Source: Rhynchopus sp. YZ270_cl-10 (taxonomy: Eukaryota; Euglenozoa; Diplonemea; Diplonemida; Diplonemidae). From it: DNA of 64,000 nt. Shown here in pieces: positions 53,456 to 62,695 of this stretch. The DNA lies in contig OZ037897.1 of assembly GCA_964035575.1 (NCBI GenBank), positions 1,116,001 to 1,180,000 on the forward strand. Reading direction: 5' to 3'. The notes under the pieces were generated by a model. The model did no database searches, had not been told where the DNA came from, and was given only the letters and a program-made list of their open reading frames with translations. Within the stretch, counting starts at the first letter, position 1. Every line of letters begins with the position of its first letter. The position numbers and the translations under genes are program-made.

Positions 53456-55070
53456 ATGCAGTCTGCCATTACTAGAAATGCGGCACGACACTCTGTCTCC
53501 AAACAGGCCCGTACCCGCACCCACACTATCGCCACCCCCCTCAGCGCGAATGAGATGCACTGCCTCGAGCTTAAGGGTGTCCGCGCACACAACCTCTCCT
53601 TTGGGAACTCCGTGCAGTCTCTTGGGGTGATCCGTGGGATTACCTCCTTTATTTCGGCAAGGCGTGGAGGGAGGCATGAGGCGATTACACGGCTTGTGAA
53701 AGACGGTCGTCTCTCTGCGTTTGATCGTATGGTGCGTGAGGCGAAGGGGGCTGGGAGTGATGGAGTTATTGGCGTCTCGGCTAATATCGGTGCGTTGAGC
53801 CAGCTGGTGGAGTTTACGTCGTATGGTGCCGGGGTGGCGCAGGTGGATAAGAGAGAGGAGGAGGTGGGGGACAACTTCTTCTCGGCGACCTGCTCTGGGG
53901 AGCAGTACCACTGCTTGCGGGAGGCGGGGTTCTCGCCGCGGAGTGTCGTCTTTGGGAACGATGCGTACAGTGCTGGGGTGCTTGGGTTGTTGCAGGGGAG
54001 CATACGCACGGCGTTGGTGTCGGGGGAGGTGCCTTCGTTTTCGAATGTGTTCAACACCGCGCGGGCGAATGCCCTGGCAAGGTTGAGGGAGGATGCCTTC
54101 AGTAAGGGGTGCAACTTTGTGAGCGGGGTGCGCATGCATTCCGTGCGTCTCCCCTTCGTGCAGGAGGTGTCCTTCTTCGGGACAGCCTGTGTGCATCCGA
54201 ACCTGCCGCCGCCTGCGTCGGCGGATGACGTCTTCACCTCGGCGCTTCCAGAGGAGGAGCTCTGGTCTCTCGTTGCGATTGGGCGGCGGCCGCTGTCGTT
54301 GCTGACGGGGTGCAGTGTGTACAACCTTGGCATGGGGCGCTACCTGATGGGGTTGGTGCAGCAGATCAGAGGAGGGGAGGTGACGCGGTACAGAGAGTTG
54401 ACAGCGAAGGCGCGTGAGTCGGTGATGGAGCAGATCCAGAAGCAGGCAGACCGTCTGGGGACGGATGAGGTGGTGTCGGTGCGGGTGGTCATATCGCAGA
54501 TCCGCCCAGGTTTGTTTTTTTTGTATTTTTTTTTGGGGAAAAAAAATAACGAAGCGAAGTGGGGTAGGAAGGAAGAAGGACTGCAACATAAACACACAAC
54601 AGGTTTGGTCGAGTTCTTCGCATACGGAACTGCAGTGAAGCACGACCCTACGATGAAGATGTCGAGCAAATCGCTTCCTCCGCAGGTATACCACATCCCA
54701 GCCACACACACCACCCCCAAATACAACTTCATCCCCAAATAATTTTTTCCGCCTACCCCTACACCCCTACACACATTCCGAACACAACCCTCCACAGGTC
54801 TTGCTTGGGAAGAGAAAGGACTTCATGTCTGCGACGAACCTGCAGGTTGGTGCGAACAGCTCACGTGACTTTGGCGACACATCTGCACAGGGGCACAAGC
54901 GGGTGCAAGAGTCACACGAGCGTGTACAGGGCACCTTGATGGGGCTCCTCATCTCACCACCCGTGAGGGCTCTCTTCTCTAGGTTCTTTGGCTTCATCTT
55001 CGGTGTGCTTGGGCGTCTTTTCCCCTTCGTCACTATTATCACAAAGAGATTGATAAAACCGTCGAAATAG
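53456..55070 (+). CDS. Triple YbjQ/UPF0145 (DUF74) domain protein, 469 aa, three exons
   Basis: Exons 53456-54509, 54603-54685 and 54798-55070, all in phase. Intron 1 (93 nt, donor GTTTGT) is a multiple of three with no stop, so retention would add 31 residues; intron 2 has donor GTATAC. Three tandem domains fit the YbjQ pattern (GNS/GND start, a long helix, GADxVVGV-like strand, Y/FGTA end): about residues 40-130 (RAHNLSFGNSVQSLG to EFTSYGAG), 152-250 (PRSVVFGNDAYSAG to VSFFGTAC) and 280-372 (GCSVYNLGMG to EFFAYGTAV). Bacterial YbjQ proteins form pentameric rings and are annotated as putative heavy-metal binders; a eukaryotic triple fusion is unusual. The C-terminus is hydrophobic/amphipathic (RALFSRFFGFIFGVLGRLF), perhaps a membrane anchor. 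Function unknown. Confidence 0.8.
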
Positions 55071-56025
55071 GAAATGCTGCCAAAAAATGAAGGAACCAAC
55101 CAAACAATCCCCCCCATCCCCCATTCTGAGTACCTAACCCTCAGTGTACAAAAACGAAGGTTCGTAAAGTGTGTTGTTCGTCCCCCCCTGCCACACCAAC
55201 CCTCATGAAGGGACATTTTTTTTTTCCACCCCGTCTCGAGGTCTCTGCACTTTTATCAAATTCACTTTTTTCTTTTCCTCTTCGCCAATTGTCTCTAACC
55301 CTTTTTCTTTGGTCAGCGCTACTGTGCTTTCCGGTCACGAAAAGCTCCCTTTTTTTTTTTCTCCAGTGACTGCGTCCGCCGATGAACGGTGAGGCGTTTG
55401 CACTTTCAACTTCTCTTTTTTTTTCCGTTTCTCGTTCTTCCATATGGAGGGAAGGGAAGAGTGTGGTGTGGTGAGGGGAGGGCACAGCAAATAACAACAT
55501 CGATGATTTGCTCGATCTCTCGCTTTTTTTTTTTTTTTTTTTGCTGTGTTTTTTTTTTTTCCGGAGCGACAATTGATGGGGGGTGGGTGTGGAGAGGTGC
55601 ATAACCTGCAAAAATTCCACCTCGTAATCGAGGCAGCAATTTTTACGCAATCGGGCAAAAAAAAGGACAACTAATTATCCCTCTAAAACTCCTTTCCCCC
55701 CCATCTTTTTGCACTATGTGTATCCTGGGTTTGCCCGTTCCATTGTCGCTTACGCTGTGTCCCCTGAATGGCGCAATATTCCATCCGGAGAGGCTCCAAC
55801 AACACAACTGTGCATGATGAAACACAACGAGGCATTTGTCTGATCTTCCTTTTTTGGGTGACGCAAAACACGTTAGACTACCTTAAATTACCTGCTGACA
55901 CAGTACTTCCCTCCACTTTGCTTATCCGTGCAGATGAGCCACCCTTTTCCAACTGAAGAACATACTCCACCTTCATTTCACCAACGTCGTACACATGCCA
56001 CTATACACCCCCAATCCCACAGGGA
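55071..56025 (+). other. Intergenic region with module C; leader of coiled-coil gene
   Basis: No gene seen. Module C at 55372-55422. T- and A-runs at 55525-55560. A candidate acceptor CAATCCCACAG ends four bases before the next ATG. Confidence 0.6.
55372..55422 (+). repeat. Module C, reference copy
   Basis: TGCGTCCGCCGATGAACGG then TGAGGCGTTTGCACTTTC, AACTTC and a T-run. Others on the + strand: 6460-6515, 13470-13525, 32385-32425, 35530-35575, 46425-46460, 52830-52890, 62388-62432; diverged at 31685, 39215 and 39525. Confidence 0.85.
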
Positions 56026-59000
56026 ATGTACACTGATGACAAAGGACGGCGTGTCAGGAGGGCGTTGTCCACTGCCTCGTCAAATGCTTCGGTCGCGTCT
56101 TCATCGAACGTTATGCGGCACCATGTGAAAGGGGGAGGGGGAGGGGGAGGGCACGCACAGCGGGGTGCTGCCACCACAGGCCCGCGGCGTCCACCAGGAC
56201 GCACACAACAGCCTCAACGAGCAGCGTCTCCCCCGATGTGTGGGTGGGTCACCGCGGCTGCTCCGTCGTTGACACCACCGCGGTTGGGGCTTGGCGCATT
56301 GTCGCCTTTGCCTCCAGGTAGCGAAGGCATGCCGTGTGCAGATTCCGACCCATTGTCGGTGTTGGAGCTGCGTCTGGACAACCACCTTGCGAAGCAGGTT
56401 GTCATGCTTGGTGACCATCTGGCTGGGATGGTGGATGTTCTGCACAGCGCCGCCACCCCGCATAGCATGCTCTGCGACCAGGAAAACGCGCTGCGCGAAA
56501 TCCAGCACACCATCCGCGAGAAGGACAGCCGCTCCGAAATGATCATTGAGCTGCAGGAACAGCAGCTCTCGGAGCGCGAGGCTGAGCAGACCGCGCAGAT
56601 GGAGCGCACCGAGGTGCTGATGGTGGAGGTCGATGCCCTGACGACCGAGCTCCTTGAGAAGCAGGCAGAGGTGCAGTTTCTCATTGCCAGACACAACGGC
56701 ATCCAACACGACGCAGTCCAGATGGAGGCCGAGAACGAACGCCTGCAGACCGCCCTCCACACACAGACCGCAGAGACACACGCCGCACTACAACACGCAT
56801 CAGAGCAGACCCACCTTCTCGAGGCCGCAACCAACCGTTTAGAAGCACAACTCGCAACCAACACACACATGCAAGAGCGAACCGCTTCCTTGCTCCGCAT
56901 GCTCAAGGCTGACCAAGAAGAGCACGACCGTCTCCAAGGTGACCACACCGTGCTTGCTGAGCTAGCAACCACCCAAGCCCACCAACTCGAGGCCTGCGGA
57001 CAAGAACTTGCCAAGAAGCACGCAACCAACGCACGTCTCCAGGAGGAGGTACGGAGTCTCAGCTGCTCTCCAGAGCGCTCCCCCGATCCTCAGGGGAATA
57101 TGCACCGTGCGTTGGAAACTCTTAATGCGCTGCAGATCGCACAGCTCGAGGTCTGCGAGAAGGAGATTGCACAGCACATCGCAGAGAAGGCCGCCCTCAG
57201 AGAACGGCTTCACGAATCCTTCAACGAGACCCCACTCCACACAACACACCACCACCACCACGTTGAGTCCTCTGTCCGCAAAGCCCTCGAGCTCGACTCC
57301 CTCGACGAGGTTCTGGAACGCTGCGCAAGCCGCACCCTCAGCCCTTCCGCGGCGCCTACCTTGGACACCTCTGTCGACAGAACACTCACACCGGGCGCTG
57401 CTGGACAGGTGCAGATCCTGTCACCAGACCACTGCGAGAAGATCCGCCTCCTGAAGCAAATCAACGAAGTGCACATGGCGCAGCTGGAGGACGCAGTGCG
57501 TGAAGTCGGCTCTCTCCGTGCAGAGCTGCACGACAGAGACGAACGGCTCAATGCGCTATCCTTAGAGCGTGAGGAGCTGCTCAACATCATTGAAGACGTC
57601 GCGATGTCGCCCAGAGAACCTCCCACAGACGTTGAAGGCGAGGGCGAAGAGACCGTGTACGGTACTCCAATTCGATTGGATCTGAGTGGTGCGGTGCCCG
57701 CGACTACACCACCTGAGCCTACCACCACTCAGCCTTCAGAGAGTAAGGCAACGCCTGCAGAGGCACCTAATCAGAGTAAGGTCCTCCAAGCACAGCTCGC
57801 AGAGGCAGCGGCGTTGAACGCATCGCTCACGGAAGCTGCTGCAGCGGTGGAGAAGGACAACACACAACTGCGTAGCCTTGTTGCAGACCTCACGAGGCGT
57901 GCCAAAGAGGAGGATGATACGCCCGGTGTAGACCTCGCGCCACTTTACGCGAAGTTGGTTGCGGTGAACGGAGAGGCAGAGAAGCTGAGGGAGGAGAACG
58001 CTGTCTTGAAGGGGCGGGTGGAGATGAGGAAGGAGGAGGAGGAGGTGGACATCTGTGCGAGCACAGAGGTCTGTGATGTTGGGGTGCAGACAGCAGACAG
58101 CACAGAGGCTACCTCCACAGAAGACGCCGAGGAGGAGTTGCCAGAGAAGAAGCACGACTATGCTTCCCTGCAGACATCGCTGACAGAGGCAACAGAACAA
58201 CTCCGCACTGCTTTGGAAGAGTCTGACGACATCGCAGCCCAGCTCTCCTCCCTCCAGAAGGACTATGATGTTCTTCAAGCAGACCACATCAAAGTTCAGA
58301 CCGATCAGAACTCAGTTTTCAATGAACTCCTTACCACTCAAAACGATCTTGCAAATTCCAAAACCGAGCACGACAAGATCCTTTCGGAGCTCTCCGACCT
58401 TCAAACCGAACACATTGACCTGCAAACCAAACACAACTCACTTCAAACCACGCAACTCACCTTTGAATCCGAATATTCAAACCTCACCGAAAAATACAAA
58501 GAACTCAAGGAGGAGCTGGAAACACCACGCCCACAAACCTCACCACGCAATGCTATGGTAAATGTACTTCGTGTTGAACACGCCAACGTCTCACGGGAGC
58601 TGCAAGAGGCAAAACGGGTGAATGGGCAGCTAATGGATAAGGTGGAGGAGTTGAAGGGGCGGGTGCAGTCGGGGGGGCGTCTCAGATCGCTTCGACGGAG
58701 CCGCTCGCGTGAGCAGGAGCAAGGGGCAAGGAGGTTCCCGCCACATGCCACCCTCGAGGCAGAGCTGGAACGCATCGCTGCAAAGTACGCTGCCGCCGAG
58801 CTTCTCCTCCGCCGTGCCGCCTCCATCTACGAACACTGCAGGGCCAACCGCAGCACCTTAACGCAAGACTCCATTGCCGAGACCTTCCGCAGCTGGCATG
58901 GTGCGTACTGTACACACCTGGGGCAGATGGTGAGGGGTGGTGGTCAAGGTGACGGAGGAGAAGGAGAAGGTGATGGTAGTGGCGGGAGTCCAGACAAAAC

Positions 59001-59139
59001 GGTGGAGGGTGAAGACCAGGAGGAGTATGGTGGTGCGTCGCCGGAGGCGAGGGTGGGAGGAGGAAGTTCGAGGGTTGGTGTTGATGGTGGTGGTGGGTCC
59101 CGTGTGCGGCCTAGTGTCTCCCCGTCGCTTTCACTGTAG
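56026..59139 (+). CDS. Large coiled-coil protein, 1037 aa
   Basis: Single exon. Residues 1-110 are low complexity (a Gly run near 38, Pro/Arg-rich). Coiled coil covers about 130-350, 360-420, 470-530 and 590-900, with heptads such as EKQAEVQFLIARHNG and LRVEHANVSRELQEAKRVN. A poly-His stretch lies near residue 407. Between coils are Pro/Thr-rich linkers (TTPPEPTTTQPSESK). Repetitive leucine/threonine blocks in the third coil (SDLQTEHIDLQTKHNSLQTT) suggest internal duplication. The C-terminus is Gly/Ser-rich. Architecture suits a golgin, centrosomal or flagellar scaffold, but no diagnostic domain is visible. Start follows CCCACAG by four bases. Confidence 0.82.
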   Translation: MYTDDKGRRVRRALSTASSNASVASSSNVMRHHVKGGGGGGGHAQRGAATTGPRRPPGRTQQPQRAASPPMCGWVTAAAPSLTPPRLGLGALSPLPPGSEGMPCADSDPLSVLELRLDNHLAKQVVMLGDHLAGMVDVLHSAATPHSMLCDQENALREIQHTIREKDSRSEMIIELQEQQLSEREAEQTAQMERTEVLMVEVDALTTELLEKQAEVQFLIARHNGIQHDAVQMEAENERLQTALHTQTAETHAALQHASEQTHLLEAATNRLEAQLATNTHMQERTASLLRMLKADQEEHDRLQGDHTVLAELATTQAHQLEACGQELAKKHATNARLQEEVRSLSCSPERSPDPQGNMHRALETLNALQIAQLEVCEKEIAQHIAEKAALRERLHESFNETPLHTTHHHHHVESSVRKALELDSLDEVLERCASRTLSPSAAPTLDTSVDRTLTPGAAGQVQILSPDHCEKIRLLKQINEVHMAQLEDAVREVGSLRAELHDRDERLNALSLEREELLNIIEDVAMSPREPPTDVEGEGEETVYGTPIRLDLSGAVPATTPPEPTTTQPSESKATPAEAPNQSKVLQAQLAEAAALNASLTEAAAAVEKDNTQLRSLVADLTRRAKEEDDTPGVDLAPLYAKLVAVNGEAEKLREENAVLKGRVEMRKEEEEVDICASTEVCDVGVQTADSTEATSTEDAEEELPEKKHDYASLQTSLTEATEQLRTALEESDDIAAQLSSLQKDYDVLQADHIKVQTDQNSVFNELLTTQNDLANSKTEHDKILSELSDLQTEHIDLQTKHNSLQTTQLTFESEYSNLTEKYKELKEELETPRPQTSPRNAMVNVLRVEHANVSRELQEAKRVNGQLMDKVEELKGRVQSGGRLRSLRRSRSREQEQGARRFPPHATLEAELERIAAKYAAAELLLRRAASIYEHCRANRSTLTQDSIAETFRSWHGAYCTHLGQMVRGGGQGDGGEGEGDGSGGSPDKTVEGEDQEEYGGASPEARVGGGSSRVGVDGGGGSRVRPSVSPSLSL

Positions 59140-59812
59140 TTTCGTTTTTTGTTTTGTTTTTTTAGGCGACTTTTTAATTGCGAAAGGTTAGACAAAACAA
59201 AAGGGTGGTGTCACAGTGACGTCGTTCCCCCCAAGATCCTTGTAGACATGAAAATATAAATAAAAATCCTAAATAGCGGAACCCAAACCAAATATTCAAA
59301 AAAAAAAAAATTAAACAAAAATCCTGCTCTTGCGGGTGTTAGATTCTAGATTCGGGAGGGGGTCGGGGAAAAAAAGAGGAAAAAACGCAAAACGTTCGTG
59401 GGAGGAAGGGGAAAGAAGGAGGAGATGAGGGAACAGGGGTTTGTCTATAGCTTTGTGGTTGCATGTTGTGTCAATCTGATGCATTTAACGCCTGTACGAT
59501 ACAGTCAGAATGCATCCCAGTCATTAGATATCGGGGGATTGAGAGGTTTTGTTCCCCAACAAAATTATTGTAATATTTGCCTCAACGCCTTTTTAGCACA
59601 AAGTACCACCCCTCCTCAAGGCTTGACAAACAATCGCCAAGTTACTTTTTTGCAAAACCCCATTTCAAAAAAAAAGAAGGGAGGGAGAGAGGAAGTCCCT
59701 CACCCCAATCTGCACACACACAAGCACCACATTCCCCACACCATTTTTTTTGTTTTGTTTTTGATTTTTTTTTTTTATGAAGTTCCCACACCCCTCCTTC
59801 TTGGCTCCCATG
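59140..59812. other. Intergenic spacer, no gene
   Basis: A/T-runs and a purine-rich stretch at 59355-59430. I see no module copy. Ends at the hAT-type element. Confidence 0.5.
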
Positions 59813-60553
59813 CAGGGCGCGCGCTAACTTTTCGGAAATTTCCCGAAAAAATGGATATCGGGTCCAAAAAAATGTACCTACAGGAAGTATGCGAAGGGGG
59901 GCAGAAAAATCAGGGTCATATTGCATTTCCGAGAAAATCCCGGGCTGTGGTGGGGGATATACGGAAAAATGGACAAAATTTTGGTGACTTAAATTTTCAC
60001 AAAATATGAACCCATACTCGTAAACAAGGGTCATTTTCAGGTCTCGGACACCCAGTACACAGTACACAGTACACAGTACACAGTACACAGTACACAGTAC
60101 ACAGTACACAGTACACAGTACACAGTACACAGTACACAGTACACAGTACACAGTACACAGTACACAGTACACAGTACACAGTACACAGTACACAGTACCG
60201 TGACTTCACCGGCCAACACCGGAAAACACCGGCAAACATGGTCAAAATCAGGTGGAATATACATAAGTACATCATGGGGGTAGGGAACAGGTAGCGCCGC
60301 AGGCGCACGGTACCCAACTTTTTTCTTTTTTCTTTCCCCATGAATTTGTTCTTTCCCCTTTTTTCTGCTTTCTTTTGATTGCGCGAGCCGATTGCTCTCC
60401 ACGGTGGGGTCACATGTGTGTCCAAAAACTATCTGAAGTGCCCTTACTGTGCAATATGGGATGCTCTGGTTTTCTTAAGGAAATCGTGTAATCAAAAAAT
60501 TTTTGTACCTCGAAAAAACCGGGTGTGAGGGTGTGGATTTAGCGCGTGCCCTG
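59813..60553. mobile_element. hAT-type non-autonomous element (8-bp TSD) with heptamer array
   Basis: Ends CAGGGCGCGCGCTAA and TTAGCGCGTGCCCTG, flanks CTCCCATG at 59805-59812 and 60554-60561. Sister of 30291-31166, with which it shares the left stretch (ACAAAATTTT..GTGACTT, CATACTCGTAAACAAGGG) and right stretch (GCGCCGCAGGCGCACGGTA onward). Inserted about 130 bp upstream of the next start codon. Confidence 0.92.
60054..60197. repeat. Heptamer array (ACACAGT)n
   Basis: About 20 perfect units inside the hAT element; absent from its sister at 30 kb. Degenerate related runs at 15405-15435 and 18985-19025. Not telomeric in position. Confidence 0.95.
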
Positions 60554-60683
60554 CTCCCATGCAACCCAAAAAAAAAAATTGCACTCTTTTTTTTTTTCGC
60601 CTTGCATCTTCTCCTCTCTCTCTTTTGTCTTCTTCTCATATCTTATTCACTTCAGGCAACCCCACCCCATATCCCCTTCTCCA

Positions 60684-61442
60684 ATGCCGGTTACACGCAT
60701 AGCCCTCTCTGGAGGGCCTTGTGCAGGGAAGAGTGCTGTGATTGGGCCTTTGAAGGAGATGTTGAGTGGGCCTGGGCGGAAGGTGTTTGTGATGAACGAG
60801 GCTGCGTCGTGGTGGATGGAGGCTGGCGCGACACGGCCTGAGGCGGGGAGTGCTGTGGAGGCTTCGTGGTCGGCAGCGCTGTTCCGCTTCCAACGTGCAG
60901 CGGAGGACAGCGTCTTCGACTATGCAGAGGTGTGGGAGCAGCAGACCGGCGACGCTGTCTTTGTCCTCCTCGACCGTGGCCTCATGGACTCAATGTCCTA
61001 TCAACCCGTCGACGGCGGTCCCGCATGGGAAGACTTCTACCACCTCGCACTCCCAAACCGTCGTACCTCCCGCGCGCAGGTGCCCCAAAGAGATGTGGTC
61101 GTGCGTCAGCTGGCCACGCGGTATGACGTCGTGCTCTTCCTCCCAAGTGTGGCAGTCGTGTGTCCTGAGAAGTATAAACTCCTGCAAGCATCGAACCCGC
61201 ATCGCAGAGAAACGGTAGACCAAGCGCAAGGGGCGAATGAGGCGCTCAGAAGCTGTGTCGTGCTGCACCCGAACTTCATAGAGGTGTCACCAGAACTGAT
61301 ACGGCCGGGCCTCCAGTTGGAGTTGGACAAGTCGCTTGCGCATCTGAGCACTACTGTGGTGGAGACTTTAAGTGCAGAGTTGAAAAGGATTGGTGCACTA
61401 GATGAAACAGAAAGGCCGAAAAAAAAGCAAAGAGTTGGGTGA
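60684..61442 (+). CDS. P-loop ATPase/kinase of the Ttd14/NadR-like (AAA_28) type, 252 aa
   Basis: Start ATG 60684 gives the family-typical opening: MPVTRIALSGGPCAGKSAV with Walker A GGPCAGKS at residues 9-16, then KVFVMNEAASWWMEAG (the E-A-A motif) and a Walker B-like VFVLLDRGLMDSM near residue 95. The family includes the N-terminal domain of Drosophila Ttd14 and the kinase domain of NadR; substrates in protists are unknown (a phosphotransfer role is inferred). C-terminal tail is basic (RPKKKQRVG), a possible nuclear signal. A candidate acceptor TTCACTTCAG lies about 28 bp upstream. Single exon. Confidence 0.8.
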   Translation: MPVTRIALSGGPCAGKSAVIGPLKEMLSGPGRKVFVMNEAASWWMEAGATRPEAGSAVEASWSAALFRFQRAAEDSVFDYAEVWEQQTGDAVFVLLDRGLMDSMSYQPVDGGPAWEDFYHLALPNRRTSRAQVPQRDVVVRQLATRYDVVLFLPSVAVVCPEKYKLLQASNPHRRETVDQAQGANEALRSCVVLHPNFIEVSPELIRPGLQLELDKSLAHLSTTVVETLSAELKRIGALDETERPKKKQRVG

Positions 61443-62695
61443 ATAAAAAAAAATGAATTGAGTAGGTGGTGGGTGTGGGGGGGTGGGTGGTGATTTCGAA
61501 CGAAAAATAAAAAAAACCCAAAAATCTAACAAAAGAGTTTTTTGTATTAAAGTGAGGATGTAGTTGTTGGGGGTTGGGGTAGTTTGTATATTGTATATTG
61601 TGTTCTTTTTTTCGGTGACTAAGTTTCAGTGAAGGCTTAGAATTATGTGATATTTGTTTCTCTTTGTTCCCCTACTCTGGTTCCCCCCCCCTTGGGGGCT
61701 TGCGTGTAGAGGTAAATGTATTGACAGCTGTTTCTTTTTCAACTCTCTTTTCCTTTACACGCGTTTTGAAGAAGTGGAACCGTGGAGGTGAGTGGGGAAG
61801 AAAAACAGCGTTTTTGTATATGTGGAGTTCATCCTCGGGTGTCTACACTAATACAAAACCAAGTTTTCAAACAACAACAATTCTGGTACATTCATCTTTC
61901 AAGTTTTCTTTTGCTCTTGTCCCATCACGCTGGACATCGAGCCAGCACTGGGGCACTCTCCCTAAGCTAATGAAGTATTTCCCTTTTTGGAGGGGGGCGG
62001 TAGTGTTTGTTGTGTTCATCCGAATGGCTGGCATCGTACGTAGGTCAGTCGGAGGTGTGCCTGCATCAATAACCACTATTGTTCTTGTGTATGCTAGGGT
62101 GTGTGCATGCACATTATGGGCACATTCATCCTACAACCATTCACTCTACTTTCAAGGTGCCTCAGCTCAGGTTCACCTAACACCTTCCCCTTGAGGCCCT
62201 GGGCGCGTCCTTCTCAAGCTCCTCCCTTTTCCAGTTGGCTGTACATTGTGATGTAAGATGTAAGACACGTTTTTGATGAGGATTGTGTGTACACGTGCAT
62301 GGTGCATTCATTCCATACGGTGACTAAGGCTTCGGCTCATCTAACAAAACTTTTCGTTCCTTCATTTATTTTTTTTTGGAGTGTCAGGTGCCTGCGTCCC
62401 CGAGGCGTTTTTGCACTATCAACTTCACTTTATTTTTTTCTTCAAAAGTTGTTCCTAGGTTCAGGACACAGCGCTTTGTTTAGCGCACACCTCTCTCTCC
62501 CTCCCCTAAGTAACCCCCTTGCAATAAGAAATACTGCACACATTGTATTTAGTGTCCCAACCCCTGTTTTGCTGTTTCCACACATCACATTTTCCCCCTC
62601 CTCAGGCGGGTTGCGAACACAGCCCACCCTTTTAAACAACCCCACCCCCCCCTCCCCATATCTCCCCCCTTCACCTCTCCCCTTGCCCCCCTACC
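61443..62695 (+). other. Intergenic region with modules A, E, B, G and C
   Basis: No gene. Diverged A at 61613-61650, E at 61820-61872, B at 62012-62081, G-like at 62098-62125, A at 62319-62360, C at 62388-62432, then a C-rich leader before the DM10 gene. Confidence 0.65.

Noticed and set aside
53375-54709. Minus-strand frame of more than 400 codons opposite the YbjQ gene
   Set aside because: The + strand carries three recognisable domains; the reverse product is Arg/His-rich without a domain.
60054-60197. Telomeric repeat
   Set aside because: Internal to a transposon with target duplications; no terminal context.
59997-60425. Minus-strand frames with a YCVLCTV repeat, like a cysteine-rich repeat protein
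   Set aside because: Translation of the (ACACAGT)n array inside a hAT element.
7955-62081. Module B as a tRNA-derived SINE head
   Set aside because: GGGTCAGTCGGAGGTGCC vaguely resembles a D-arm, but no consistent cloverleaf or box B could be drawn across copies; left as an untyped repeat.
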